Positions 1 to 11,220 of a DNA stretch of 64,000 nt are shown here, in pieces; the stretch's first letter is position 1, and each line of letters starts with the position of its first letter. The position numbers and the translations under genes were made by a program. Source of the stretch: CBIHON01 sp966211965 (GTDB taxonomy: Bacteria; Pseudomonadota; Gammaproteobacteria; Burkholderiales; Burkholderiaceae_D); the NCBI GenBank assembly GCA_966211965.1, contig CBIHON010000025.1, forward strand, positions 1-64,000, written 5' to 3'. The notes under the pieces are model-generated. The model was not told where the DNA came from. It saw nothing but the letters and a program-made list of their open reading frames with translations, and ran no database searches.

Positions 1-100
1 GGCCGATCTTGACGACTTGTTCTTGTGCAGAAGCGGTAGCTGCGAATGCGAATGCGACAGCGCCGGCCAATGGAATCATTTTTATGGTCTCAAACTGCAT
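1..100 (-). CDS. Branched-chain amino acid-type ABC transporter substrate-binding protein, N-terminal fragment
   Basis: Only the first 33 codons are inside the window; the gene continues past base 1. The start reads MQFETIKMIPLAGAVAF and is a signal peptide with a predicted cleavage after the ASA at residues 23-25. The mature protein begins QEQVVKIG, the usual beginning of LivK/LivJ-type periplasmic binding proteins. An AGGAGG ribosome site lies six bases before the ATG at base 100, which supports this start; Met8 is an alternative. The gene is divergent from the Lrp-type regulator at 244. Family assignment rests on very few residues and is tentative. Confidence 0.55.
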   Translation of the reverse strand, partial: MQFETIKMIPLAGAVAFAFAATASAQEQVVKIG

Positions 101-243
101 GAATATCCTCCTAAGGATTGAAAAAAAACAGGGTTGCTGCAACACTCACTCATTCAGATTCCTGAACAAGCAGACGGTACAACATAAAAAACGGTTCGCA
201 AAGAGTTTTTGTGTGGTTTTTTTGATCTTTCCACGATTTTTAT

Positions 244-753
244 ATGTCCAAATTTCATACTCTAGACAAGGTCGATCGCAAGCTTCTTAACCTCTTACAG
301 AAAGATAATCAGACGCCGACGCGTACCTTGGCGGAGAAAGTGCACATCTCCCAGCCGACCTGTCTGCGCCGGATTCGCGAGTTGCGCGCAGCAGGAATCA
401 TCAGTGCGGATGTCGCGATGGTGAATCCGTTCGCGCTGGGCTACGGCATGCTGGCGTTTCTGGAAGTCTCGCTGATCAATCAATCGGATGAGCACATGCT
501 GGAATTCGAAGCACGAATGGCCAAGGAAACCGAGGTGATGCAATGTTATTTCGTGTCGGGTGACTACGATTATTTCCTGGTGGTCCATGTGATCGACATG
601 GATGCTTATTACCAGTTTGTACGGCGCGTCATTTCCGGTTCCGGCAATGTGCGCCACTTTCAGTCGCGCTTTCCAATGAAACGCGCCAAATTCGCGACGC
701 GGATCGCTTTCGACGAGAAGGCTGCGGAAGTGCAGGTGCGCGTCGGGAAGTAG
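244..753 (+). CDS. Lrp/AsnC-family transcriptional regulator
   Basis: 169 residues, the normal size for the family. Residues about 5-60 form the Lrp winged helix-turn-helix (LDKVDRKLLNLLQ, then SQPTCLRRIRELRAAGII), and residues about 70-150 form the RAM/effector-binding domain. These proteins are leucine- or amino-acid-responsive octamers. The gene converges with dadA, whose stop lies 11 bp away, and Lrp-type proteins commonly activate D-alanine catabolism genes, so control of dadA is a reasonable inference. No good Shine-Dalgarno sequence precedes the ATG; the upstream bases are T-rich. Confidence 0.88.
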   Translation: MSKFHTLDKVDRKLLNLLQKDNQTPTRTLAEKVHISQPTCLRRIRELRAAGIISADVAMVNPFALGYGMLAFLEVSLINQSDEHMLEFEARMAKETEVMQCYFVSGDYDYFLVVHVIDMDAYYQFVRRVISGSGNVRHFQSRFPMKRAKFATRIAFDEKAAEVQVRVGK

Positions 754-764
754 CTGAGCAGGTT

Positions 765-2081
765 CTAAGCCTGAAGCGGTTGCGCCGCAACGATCGGCCC
801 ACGCTTGCTGTGCGATAGACCCGTGAACGTCAAATCAAGCTCCGGCTGCCGCCCCGACACGATATCGGCAATGGCGCGCCCCGAACCGCAGCCCATGGTC
901 CAGCCGAGCGTGCCGTGTCCGGTATTGAGGAACAGATTGGCGATCCTGGTTTTCCCGATATATGGCACATTGGACGGCGTCAATGGCCGCAAGCCGGTCC
1001 AATAGGACGGGTTTTCATAGTCGCAGGCATCGGGGAACAATTCGCGCGTGCGGCGTGTGATCGCCTCGCAGCGCACCGTATTCAAGTCGCGCGTATAACC
1101 ATTCAACTCGCAGGTGCCGGCTACCCGCAGGCGGTCGCCCAGGCGCGACATCACCAGCTTGTAACCGTCGTCGGTCAGCGACACGGTCGGCGCAGCAGCG
1201 GGCTCGGTTACTCTGTAGGTGGCGGAATATCCTTTGCCGGGGTAGATCATCAGTTCAATCCCGAGCGGCTTGAGCAACGCTGTCGAGAGACTGCCCATGG
1301 CAATCACGAAGGCATCGGCGCGCAGTACCTGGTGCCGGCCTTCGCCGTCGATGATTTCGACTCCACTGATTCTGGAGGAGGCGCCCGTGCCTTCGCTCAA
1401 TAAGCGCGTGACGGTGGTATTGAATTGGAAATCGGCGCCGGCTTGTGCGGCGTTTTTCGCCAAGCCGGTGGTGAACTTGTAGACGTCGCCGGATTCGTCG
1501 CTTGCCGTGAAATCGCCGCCGACGATCTTGTCGCGGATCTTTGCCAGTGCAGGTTCGATGCGCACCACTTCATCGGTATCGATCGAATTGCGTGGGCAAC
1601 CGAGGTCGCGCATCAGTTTTGCCGCATGCAGCGAGCCTTCGAGATCTTTTCTATTGGTATAAAAATGCAGAATGCCGCGCTTCAGGCAATCGTAGTCGAT
1701 ACCGGTTTCGGCGCGTACCGACTGTAGGGTCTGGCGGCTGTATTCGGCGAGCGCGACGATCCGGCGAATGTTGGCGGCGGTGCGCGCCGACGTGCATTCC
1801 CGCAAAAAATGCAGACCCCATTTCCATTGCAGCCATTCCGGCCGGAAGCGGTACAGCAGAGGTGCGTCTTCCTTGCCCAGCCATTTCAGAATCTTCATCG
1901 GCGCAGCCGGATTGGCCCACGGCTCGGCGTGCGATACAGAGATCTGGCAACCGTTGGCGAAGCTGGTTTCCTGGGCGGCGCCGGGCTGGCGTTCGATGAC
2001 GATGACCTCGTGGCCTGCCTTGTTCAAAAACCAGGCAGATGCGGTGCCGATGATGCCGGCGCCGAGGACGATGACTTTCAT
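765..2081 (-). CDS. dadA: D-amino acid dehydrogenase small subunit
   Basis: 438 residues, close to the 432 of E. coli DadA. The protein begins MKVIVLGAGIIGTASAW, a Rossmann FAD-binding fold with GxGxxG. Later blocks such as FANGCQISVSHAEPWANP and TGLRPLTPSNVPYIG are typical of DadA. The enzyme oxidises D-amino acids, chiefly D-alanine, to the keto acid and ammonia and passes electrons to the respiratory chain from the inner membrane face. No alanine racemase gene (dadX) is adjacent. A GGGAG sequence precedes the ATG. A 14-bp palindrome lies about 24 bp upstream of the start. Confidence 0.95.
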   Translation of the reverse strand: MKVIVLGAGIIGTASAWFLNKAGHEVIVIERQPGAAQETSFANGCQISVSHAEPWANPAAPMKILKWLGKEDAPLLYRFRPEWLQWKWGLHFLRECTSARTAANIRRIVALAEYSRQTLQSVRAETGIDYDCLKRGILHFYTNRKDLEGSLHAAKLMRDLGCPRNSIDTDEVVRIEPALAKIRDKIVGGDFTASDESGDVYKFTTGLAKNAAQAGADFQFNTTVTRLLSEGTGASSRISGVEIIDGEGRHQVLRADAFVIAMGSLSTALLKPLGIELMIYPGKGYSATYRVTEPAAAPTVSLTDDGYKLVMSRLGDRLRVAGTCELNGYTRDLNTVRCEAITRRTRELFPDACDYENPSYWTGLRPLTPSNVPYIGKTRIANLFLNTGHGTLGWTMGCGSGRAIADIVSGRQPELDLTFTGLSHSKRGPIVAAQPLQA

Positions 2082-2104
2082 GGCGCACTCCCATTCGAAT
2101 ACGA

Positions 2105-2118
2105 AATTGTAGACAATT
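2105..2118. promoter_or_regulatory. Candidate operator upstream of dadA
   Basis: AATTGT-AG-ACAATT is a perfect inverted repeat of six-base arms around a two-base centre. It lies between 24 and 37 bp upstream of the dadA start codon on the minus strand. A TACAAT hexamer inside it could be a -10 element. Which protein binds it is unknown; the form resembles sites of small HTH dimers rather than the degenerate Lrp consensus. Confidence 0.3.
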
Positions 2119-2214
2119 CCGGAGTGCTCAGGTGTTCAATGCAGGGCAGGAAAAATTTATTACACAACGAAATTATCCAAGTCCTGTATGAAAAACAAAA
2201 TATCCAGAAAAAAG

Positions 2215-2613
2215 TCACTTTTTATGCAAGCGACTGATTTCTTGCGAAACCGCTCGCGTAATCACATCCTCGAGCGTATGCCGCAAGCCTTGCCGGATTT
2301 CGCCTGCCAAGCTTTCTACTGCCGTTTGCAGCACATCGGCCAAACTGTCTCTGACCCGTTGTTCCAGAATGAAATCGATACGCCCCATTAGTTGTTGCAA
2401 AACGCGTTCGCTGATTTGCCGTTCCAGCCGGCTCCATTCCCCATCGACCCAACCATCGATTTGCTGGGTTGCGGACGCCGGGTGGCTGTCCTGGAGGGCG
2501 TGCGAAGCGGCGGCATGCTGCGGGGGCGCATTGTCGCGCGAGACGCCGGCTTGCGGTGCGGCGATGACTTCGGTGAGCAGCGGAATGCCGGCATCGAGGG
2601 TGGAGTTATTCAT
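2215..2613 (-). CDS. Conserved hypothetical protein downstream of holC
   Basis: I do not recognise a domain with a known function. The start at base 2613 (MNNSTLDAGIPLL) overlaps the end of holC by 8 bp, which indicates translational coupling. It gives 132 residues, and an in-frame ATG five codons earlier is less likely. The N-terminal half is Ala/Pro/Gln-rich and probably disordered. The C-terminal half is a long amphipathic helix (EWSRLERQISERVLQQLM through RAVSQEISRLHKK) that could form a coiled coil. Similar short proteins are found next to holC in Burkholderiales, so a link to DNA polymerase III accessory function is possible but unproven. Confidence 0.6.
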   Translation of the reverse strand: MNNSTLDAGIPLLTEVIAAPQAGVSRDNAPPQHAAASHALQDSHPASATQQIDGWVDGEWSRLERQISERVLQQLMGRIDFILEQRVRDSLADVLQTAVESLAGEIRQGLRHTLEDVITRAVSQEISRLHKK

Positions 2614-3037
2614 GTTTTTCCGCCACAAAATGGGTTAACGGATATCCACGCTGCTGGTAAAAGCGATAGCGTTCGCGGCCGGCCAATTTATCGGCATCAT
2701 CCGCGGCGACGATTTCGATCATGCGTTCAAAACTGGCGAAATGGGCCGGTGTGGTATTCGATAAATTAATCAAGACCTGATGATGCGGCAGTTCAGCCGT
2801 CTCGCTGGCACACAGGAGCACCGGGGTTTTTGCCGCCAACGGATCGCCCGCCATCACGTGCGGCAGGAAATCCTGCTCAGAAAACGTCCATAGCGCTTCA
2901 TCGAGTGCGGCGAGTTGGCTGCGGTCGTTGCTGAATAAAACCAGCCTGGAATTTGCCGACCGGCGCGCCTTGCGCACCAGACGGCAGACGTACGCGATCT
3001 TGTCCGGGACATTGCTATGGAAGTCGATGCGGGTCAT
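2606..3037 (-). CDS. holC: DNA polymerase III chi subunit
   Basis: 143 residues, similar to E. coli HolC (147). The sequence MTRIDFHSNVPDKIAYVCRL begins the HolC fold, and the conserved ALWTFSEQDFLPHV and later FASFERMIEIV, ERYRFYQQRGYPLTHF blocks are present. Chi links the clamp loader to single-strand binding protein at the fork. It is the middle gene of a minus-strand run: the DUF4124 gene ends 8 bp upstream of its start and its 3' end overlaps the next reading frame. Confidence 0.93.
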   Translation of the reverse strand: MTRIDFHSNVPDKIAYVCRLVRKARRSANSRLVLFSNDRSQLAALDEALWTFSEQDFLPHVMAGDPLAAKTPVLLCASETAELPHHQVLINLSNTTPAHFASFERMIEIVAADDADKLAGRERYRFYQQRGYPLTHFVAEKHE

Positions 3038-3045
3038 TCGTCGCT

Positions 3046-3672
3046 TCAGAAACGGAACCCGGGCGGCGCATTGCCGGTTGGGGGCGGCAGTTCGGTGCTG
3101 CCGGAGGGGGCGGCGGCATCGCTGTTTGGTACAGGCTTTTCGGCAGGAGCGGCAGCTACCGGCCTGGGCGCTGCCGGTTCGGCTTTGGGGTTGCTGAAAT
3201 TTCTCGGCAATTTGCTCGACTCCGGATAGCCGGCAGCGGTCAGGGCCGATTCCCAGGTGTTTGCCTGGAATCCGACCTGCTTGTTGCGGCCGACCACGAG
3301 CAGGGGCAGCGAATCGCCGCCGGCCCGCCGCAATTGTTCGATGTCTTCGTTGCTGGTGACGGTTTTTTCAGTGAAAGGGATGCCACGCGCATTCAGCAAT
3401 TTGCGGCCCGCATCGCATGGCGTGCATTTGTCGCTGCTATACAAAGTGACGGGATGGCTTTTGACCAGTTCTGCCAATTCATATGGCAAGCCGGTATAGG
3501 CTGAGCCACCGCTCAGGCTGGTTTTTTTTTCGACTTGCTTGACGTTGGCAGGGGGCGGCGTATCGGTGTAATTGACTTTGCCGTCCGGTCCGACCCATTT
3601 GTACAACTGTGCGTGCACGCCGGCGCTGCATGATAGCAAGGCCAGCGTCAACAATGACAGAATGCGCTTCAT
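3046..3672 (-). CDS. Secreted DUF4124 protein with glutaredoxin-like domain
   Basis: 208 residues from the ATG at 3672, which follows a GAGGAG ribosome site; the open frame upstream is not used. Residues 1-22 are a signal peptide ending VHA-Q. Residues about 23-42 (LYKWVGPDGKVNYTDTPPP) are a DUF4124 motif. Residues about 75-155 form a thioredoxin-like glutaredoxin fold with a CTPC redox motif at 83-86 and a cis-Pro region (GDSLPLLVVG). The C-terminus is Pro/Ala-rich. Known members are periplasmic, so a thiol-disulfide role there is inferred; the substrate is unknown. Confidence 0.82.
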   Translation of the reverse strand: MKRILSLLTLALLSCSAGVHAQLYKWVGPDGKVNYTDTPPPANVKQVEKKTSLSGGSAYTGLPYELAELVKSHPVTLYSSDKCTPCDAGRKLLNARGIPFTEKTVTSNEDIEQLRRAGGDSLPLLVVGRNKQVGFQANTWESALTAAGYPESSKLPRNFSNPKAEPAAPRPVAAAPAEKPVPNSDAAAPSGSTELPPPTGNAPPGFRF

Positions 3673-3694
3673 CTTTTCTCCTCGACTGGGGGAT

Positions 3695-5773
3695 TCAAGC
3701 GGCCATGCCGCTATGGCGCAACAATGCGTCGATCTTCGGTTCTCTGCCGCGGAAAGCCTTGAACGATTCGATGGCAGGACGCGAACCGCCCATCGCCAGG
3801 ATTTCCTGTTGAAACTTCCGGCCGGTTTCGATTGACACGATATTGCCGCTGACTTGTGCAGCTTCCTCGAATGCGCTATAGGCGTCGGCCGACAGGACTT
3901 CGGCCCATTTATAGCTATAGTATCCCGCCGCATAGCCGCCGGCAAAGATATGGCTGAACGAGTTCTGGAAGCGATTGAAGCGCGGCGGTATGACGACGGC
4001 GATTTGCCGGCGCACCTCGTCGATCACATCCTGCACCGACTTACTGCCGTAGGCATCATGGTCATAGTGCAGGTGCATGTCGAACAGCGAGAACTCGACC
4101 TGCCGCAGCGTTTGCAAACCGGACTGGAAATTCTTGGCCGCAGTCATCTTGTCGAACAATGCGCGCGGCAGTGGCGCCCCCGTATCTGCATGAGCGGTCA
4201 TGTGCTGCAGTACGTCCCATTCCCAGCAAAAATTCTCCATGAATTGCGAAGGCAGTTCGACCGCATCCCATTCCACGCCGGCGATACCGGATACGCCGAG
4301 TTCGTCGACCTGGGTCAGCATGTGATGCAAGCCATGGCCGAATTCGTGGAACAGCGTAATCACTTCATCGTGGGTGAACAGAGCCGGCCTGGTTTTGCCA
4401 TCCACCACCGCAGGTTCGGTGAAATTGCAAGTCAGGTAAGCAACCGGCGTCTGCACCCGCTGTCCGATGATGCGGCGGCTGCGCACGTCGTCCATCCATG
4501 CGCCGCCACGCTTGCCGTTGCGAGCATACAAGTCGAGATAAAACTGGCCGACCAGCGCACCATTTTTTTCGATGCGGAAGAACTTGACGTCGGAGTGCCA
4601 GACCGGCGCCGTGTCCGGTTTGATTTCGACCGAGAACAAGGCTTGCACCAGGCGGAACAGGCCCGCAATGACTTGCGGTTCGGGGAAATATTGCTTTACT
4701 TCCTGCTCTGAAAAAGCATAGCGCTGCTCGCGCAGTTTTTCGGAAGCGTAGGTGATGTCCCAGGCTTCGAGCGTATCGAGGCCAAGTTCTTTTTGCGCGA
4801 AGGCGCGCAGTTCGGCCAGGTCATTTTCGGCAAAGGGCCGGGCGCGCCGGCCCAGATCTTCGAGGAAGGCGATGACTTGCTCCGGGGTCTGCGCCATTTT
4901 CGGCACCAGCGAGACTTCTGCAAAATTCTTGTAGCCCAGCAGCTTGGCTTCCTCGTCGCGCAGTTTCAGCAGCTCGACGATATTCTGCGAATTGTCCCAC
5001 TCGGGTTTGCCGCCCAGTTCGGATGCCTTGGTCGCATTGGCGCGGTATATCGTTTCACGCAATGCGCGATTGCCGGCGTACTGCAGCACCGGGAAATAAG
5101 AGGGGAAATGCAGCGTGAATTTATAGCCGCTCTTGCCGTCTTTTTCGGCTGCGGCGCGTGCAGCCTGCTTCGCGTCGTCGGGCAGGCCGGCCAATTCCTC
5201 GGCGTTTTCGACAAACAGTGCATAGTCGTTGGTCACATCCAGCACGTTCTCGGAGAACTTGGTGGAAATGGCGGCGTGCTTGTCCTGTATCTCGGCGAAG
5301 CGTTCTTTCTTGTCGTCCGCCAGTTCGGCCCCGCCCAGGCGGAAATCGCGCAGGGCGTTCTCGACGATTTTTTTTCGTGCGGCTGAATATGTTGCGTATT
5401 CGGGGCTGTTTTTCAGTGCCCTGTATTTATCGAACAGGGCGAGGTTTTGCCCCAGCGCTGTCCAGAATTCGGTCAGTTTCGGCAGGTTCTCGTTGTAGGC
5501 TGCCCGCAGCTCCGGCGTGTCGACCACGGCGTTCAGGTGGCCGACGACTCCCCAGGCGCGGCCCAGCCGCTCAGTGGCGTTTTCCAGCGGCTCGACGAAA
5601 TTTTCCCAACTCACTGTCTGGAGGGGCGCTTCCAATTGCGTGACCACCGCACGATTTTGTTCAAGCAGGGAGTCGATCGCCGGCGTCACATGTTCCGGCT
5701 TGATTGCATCGAAACGCGGCAGATCGGAAAAATCGAGCAGGGGATTCAAAACGGGATTCACGGAGGTATTCAT
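3695..5773 (-). CDS. prlC: Oligopeptidase A, M3 family zinc metallopeptidase
   Basis: 692 residues, about the length of E. coli PrlC/OpdA (680). The zinc motif HEFGH is at about residues 476-480, followed by the third ligand region GVEWDAVELPSQFMENF. The C-terminal FAGGYAAGYYSYKWAEVLSADAY block is typical of M3 enzymes. The enzyme degrades short peptides, including cleaved signal peptides, in the cytoplasm. The start codon shares one base with the folD stop (TAATG), so the two genes are translationally coupled, folD first. Confidence 0.96.
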   Translation of the reverse strand: MNTSVNPVLNPLLDFSDLPRFDAIKPEHVTPAIDSLLEQNRAVVTQLEAPLQTVSWENFVEPLENATERLGRAWGVVGHLNAVVDTPELRAAYNENLPKLTEFWTALGQNLALFDKYRALKNSPEYATYSAARKKIVENALRDFRLGGAELADDKKERFAEIQDKHAAISTKFSENVLDVTNDYALFVENAEELAGLPDDAKQAARAAAEKDGKSGYKFTLHFPSYFPVLQYAGNRALRETIYRANATKASELGGKPEWDNSQNIVELLKLRDEEAKLLGYKNFAEVSLVPKMAQTPEQVIAFLEDLGRRARPFAENDLAELRAFAQKELGLDTLEAWDITYASEKLREQRYAFSEQEVKQYFPEPQVIAGLFRLVQALFSVEIKPDTAPVWHSDVKFFRIEKNGALVGQFYLDLYARNGKRGGAWMDDVRSRRIIGQRVQTPVAYLTCNFTEPAVVDGKTRPALFTHDEVITLFHEFGHGLHHMLTQVDELGVSGIAGVEWDAVELPSQFMENFCWEWDVLQHMTAHADTGAPLPRALFDKMTAAKNFQSGLQTLRQVEFSLFDMHLHYDHDAYGSKSVQDVIDEVRRQIAVVIPPRFNRFQNSFSHIFAGGYAAGYYSYKWAEVLSADAYSAFEEAAQVSGNIVSIETGRKFQQEILAMGGSRPAIESFKAFRGREPKIDALLRHSGMAA

Positions 5774-6624
5774 TACGATAGTGTTCTTTCTGCGGCTTCA
5801 ATGGTATTGACCAGCAACATGGTGATCGTCATCGGACCGACGCCGCCGGGCACCGGCGTGATATAGCCCGCGACTTCCTTGGCATTGTCGAAGTCGACAT
5901 CGCCGCACAGCTTGCCTTCGTCGTTGCGGTTCATGCCGACATCGATCACGATTGCGCCGGGCTTGATCATGTCAGCGGTAACCGTATTGCGTCGGCCGAC
6001 AGCCGCGACGATGACATCGGCCTGGCGGCAGTGATAAGCCAGATCCGGTGTCGCACTATGGCATATGGTGACCGTTGCGTTCGCCTGCAATAGCAGCAGC
6101 GCCATCGGCTTGCCGACCGTATTGCTGCGGCCTATCACGACAGCGTGCCTGCCGCGCAAATCGTAGCCGGTGCTCTCGATCATCTTCATGCAGCCATAAG
6201 GTGTGCAAGGCCGAAAACCGGGCAAACCGGTCATCAGCTCGCCGGCGCTCAAGACGGAATAGCCATCCACGTCCTTGCGGGTCGAGATTGCCTCGATCAC
6301 CTTGTGCGAATCGATGTGCTTGGGCAGGGGCATCTGGACCAGGATGCCGTGAATCGCGGGGTCCTGGTTCAATGCCTCGATGCGCTTGATCAGATCGGCT
6401 TCGGACAGCGTGGCTTCATATTTTTCAAAGACGGAACGGATGCCGGTGTCGGCGCAGGCCTTGATCTTGTTGCGCACATAGACCTGGCTGGCCGGATCTT
6501 CGCCGACCAAGATGACCGCCAGGCCGGGTTGTTTGCCGGCGGCGGCAAGAGCAGCGGCGCGCTTGGCGACATCGGCACGCAATTGTTGGGAGAGCAGGGT
6601 TCCGTTGATCAGTTGTGCGGTCAT
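5773..6624 (-). CDS. folD: Bifunctional methylenetetrahydrofolate dehydrogenase/cyclohydrolase
   Basis: 283 residues from ATG 6624 (MTAQLINGTLLSQQLR); a TTG start seven codons earlier is possible but there is no clear ribosome site for either. Signature stretches GYSVLSAGEL, PCTPYGCMKMIE, VVIGRSNTVGKPMALLLL and the C-terminal PVPGGVGPMTITMLL are all present. The NAD(P)-binding glycines and the catalytic Lys region (NKIKAC) are intact. The enzyme interconverts 5,10-methylene- and 10-formyl-tetrahydrofolate for purine and fMet synthesis. It is the first gene of a two-gene unit with prlC. Confidence 0.96.
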   Translation of the reverse strand: MTAQLINGTLLSQQLRADVAKRAAALAAAGKQPGLAVILVGEDPASQVYVRNKIKACADTGIRSVFEKYEATLSEADLIKRIEALNQDPAIHGILVQMPLPKHIDSHKVIEAISTRKDVDGYSVLSAGELMTGLPGFRPCTPYGCMKMIESTGYDLRGRHAVVIGRSNTVGKPMALLLLQANATVTICHSATPDLAYHCRQADVIVAAVGRRNTVTADMIKPGAIVIDVGMNRNDEGKLCGDVDFDNAKEVAGYITPVPGGVGPMTITMLLVNTIEAAERTLS

Positions 6625-6728
6625 GGCAGGTCGGGAGGTGGACAATTAAAACGTGATTATAAGGCGGCCAGTCGCCGATGCAGATTTGCCACAGAAATAT
6701 TTCACATTGTAAAAACAAAGATCACAAT

Positions 6729-6757
6729 TTGAAATTTAAAAAAAGTGCTGGTAGAAT
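6729..6757 (+). promoter_or_regulatory. Sigma-70 promoter of the pyruvate dehydrogenase operon
   Basis: TTGAAA (6729-6734), a 17-bp spacer and TAGAAT (6752-6757) form a near-consensus promoter about 95 bp upstream of aceE. Transcription would start near 6764, inside the palindrome at 6761-6774. Confidence 0.6.
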
Positions 6758-6760
6758 CTT

Positions 6761-6774
6761 TTTACCGTGGTAAA
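6761..6774. promoter_or_regulatory. Candidate operator over the aceE transcription start
   Basis: TTTACC-GT-GGTAAA is a perfect palindrome with six-base arms placed exactly at the predicted transcription start of aceE. A repressor bound here would block initiation. The GGTNNNACC-like arms resemble sites of GntR-family regulators such as PdhR, but the order of the half-sites (ACC then GGT) differs from the E. coli PdhR site. The binding protein is not identified. Confidence 0.35.
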
Positions 6775-6852
6775 CAGCCCAACGGCCGAAAATTGTTACA
6801 GAATGCCTGACGCGATAATCAATCGAGTAGGCGCACAACCAGGAGACGTACC

Positions 6853-9549
<2,697 letters not shown>

Positions 9550-9792
9550 TTCGCCGCTGTAATTTACACACAATAACGACTAACACTCCCTCTTTTTCAA
9601 GAGGGAAGGCTAGGGGCGTAGCGGGATTTCGGGCGACATGCCGTCTCCCCGCGGAACGACGCAGGCTTTCAAGCCTGTGTGCGCCCTGCAAGGGAGGATG
9701 GGCTTTTGCCGCAGGCGGTTGAGTACGCGGCCGAAATCCACTCCTACCCCGGCCTTCCCATTGATGGGGAGGGAGAGAACGGAGCTAAAGCA

Positions 9793-11115
9793 ATGAGCAT
9801 GGTGGAAGTCAAAGTCCCCGATATCGGCGATTTCAAGGAAGTCGAAGTCATTGAATTAATGGTGAAGCCGGGCGATACGATCAAAGTCGATCAATCGCTG
9901 ATCACGGTCGAATCCGACAAGGCCAGCATGGAGATTCCCTCCAGCCATGCCGGCGTCGTGAAAGAATTGAAAGTCAAGCTCGGCGACAAGGTGGCCGAAG
10001 GTTCGTTGCTGCTGTTGCTGGAAACCGAAGGCGCAAGCGCGCCGGCTCCGGCATCCGCCCCTGCGGCCGCCCCCGCTGCGGCTGCGCCTGCGGCGAGCGC
10101 GTCGGTTGCAGTTCCTGCACCGGCTGCTCCGGTAGAGGCCAAAGCGGCTCCTGCACCGGCACCGGCGGCTTCTGCCGAGTCGAATGGCGCCAAGCCGCAT
10201 GCGTCGCCTTCGATCCGCAAGTTCGCACGCGAGTTGGGGGTCGATCTGGGCCGCGTCAACGGCTCCGGCCCGAAAGGCCGCGTTACCCAGGAAGACGTGC
10301 AGAACTATGTGAAAGGCATAATTTCCGGGGCGGCGACTGCAACAGCGGCGCCTGCCGGCAAAGGCGGCGGCGCCGGTCTCGACCTGTTGCCATGGCCTTC
10401 GCTCGACTTCTCCAAGTTCGGCGCTACCGAATTGCTGCCGCTCTCACGCATCAAGAAAATCAGCGGCCCGAATCTGCATCGTAACTGGGTGATGATTCCG
10501 CATGTGACGCAGTTCGACGAAGCCGATGTCACCGAATTGGAAGAATTCCGCAAAACCTCCAACGCCGCAATGGCGAAGTCGGGCGTCAAGCTGACCATGC
10601 TGGCTTTCGTGATCAAGGCCAGCGTTGCGGCCCTGAAGAAATTCCCGGCTTTCAACGCATCGCTCGACGCCAAGGGCGAGAACCTGATCCTGAAGCAGTA
10701 CTACCACATCGGTTTTGCTGCCGACACCCCGAACGGCCTGGTGGTTCCTGTCATTAAGGATGCCGACAAGAAAGGTATCGCGCAGATTGCGCAAGAAATG
10801 GGTGATCTGTCGGCGCAAGCGCGTGAAGGCAAGTTGAAACCGGCCGACATGCAGGGCGCCAGCTTCACCATTTCGTCGCTGGGCGGCATCGGCGGCACTG
10901 CTTTCACACCGATCATCAACGCGCCGGAAGTGGCGATCCTGGGGCTATCCAAATCCGCGATCAAACCGGTCTGGGACGGCAAGCAATTCCAGCCGCGCCT
11001 GATGATGCCGATGTCGCTGTCCTACGATCATCGCGTGATCGACGGCGCAATGGGTGCGCGCTTCAGCGTGTATCTAGGTGAAGTGCTGGCCGATTTGCGC
11101 AAAACCTTGTTGTGA
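9793..11115 (+). CDS. aceF: Dihydrolipoamide acetyltransferase, PDH E2
   Basis: 440 residues from the ATG at 9793; the frame is open to 9679 but the conserved protein begins MSMVEVKVPDIGDFKEVEV. Order of domains: one lipoyl domain (residues ~3-75, lipoyl-lysine in ESDKASMEIP), a long Ala/Pro linker, a peripheral subunit-binding domain (SPSIRKFARELGVDL...GRVTQEDV), another linker, and the catalytic domain ending with SYDHRVIDGAMGARF (His and Asp of the acetyltransferase). E. coli AceF has three lipoyl domains; one is common in betaproteobacteria. The 5' leader and lipoyl region are nearly duplicated at lpdA. Confidence 0.97.
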   Translation: MSMVEVKVPDIGDFKEVEVIELMVKPGDTIKVDQSLITVESDKASMEIPSSHAGVVKELKVKLGDKVAEGSLLLLLETEGASAPAPASAPAAAPAAAAPAASASVAVPAPAAPVEAKAAPAPAPAASAESNGAKPHASPSIRKFARELGVDLGRVNGSGPKGRVTQEDVQNYVKGIISGAATATAAPAGKGGGAGLDLLPWPSLDFSKFGATELLPLSRIKKISGPNLHRNWVMIPHVTQFDEADVTELEEFRKTSNAAMAKSGVKLTMLAFVIKASVAALKKFPAFNASLDAKGENLILKQYYHIGFAADTPNGLVVPVIKDADKKGIAQIAQEMGDLSAQAREGKLKPADMQGASFTISSLGGIGGTAFTPIINAPEVAILGLSKSAIKPVWDGKQFQPRLMMPMSLSYDHRVIDGAMGARFSVYLGEVLADLRKTLL

Positions 11116-11220
11116 TTTTCCGCAGGTCCGATTTCGGATGACAGATGGAGATGCCGTGCCGGTTACAAAATGCCGGCGCTGCGGTCTACACTAGCAATAT
11201 TGTCATCAAGGAGATAAGCA

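Noticed and set aside
9679..9792. In-frame upstream extension of aceF
   Set aside because: Intergenic repeat-like sequence shared with the lpdA leader; the family starts at MSMVEVKVPD.
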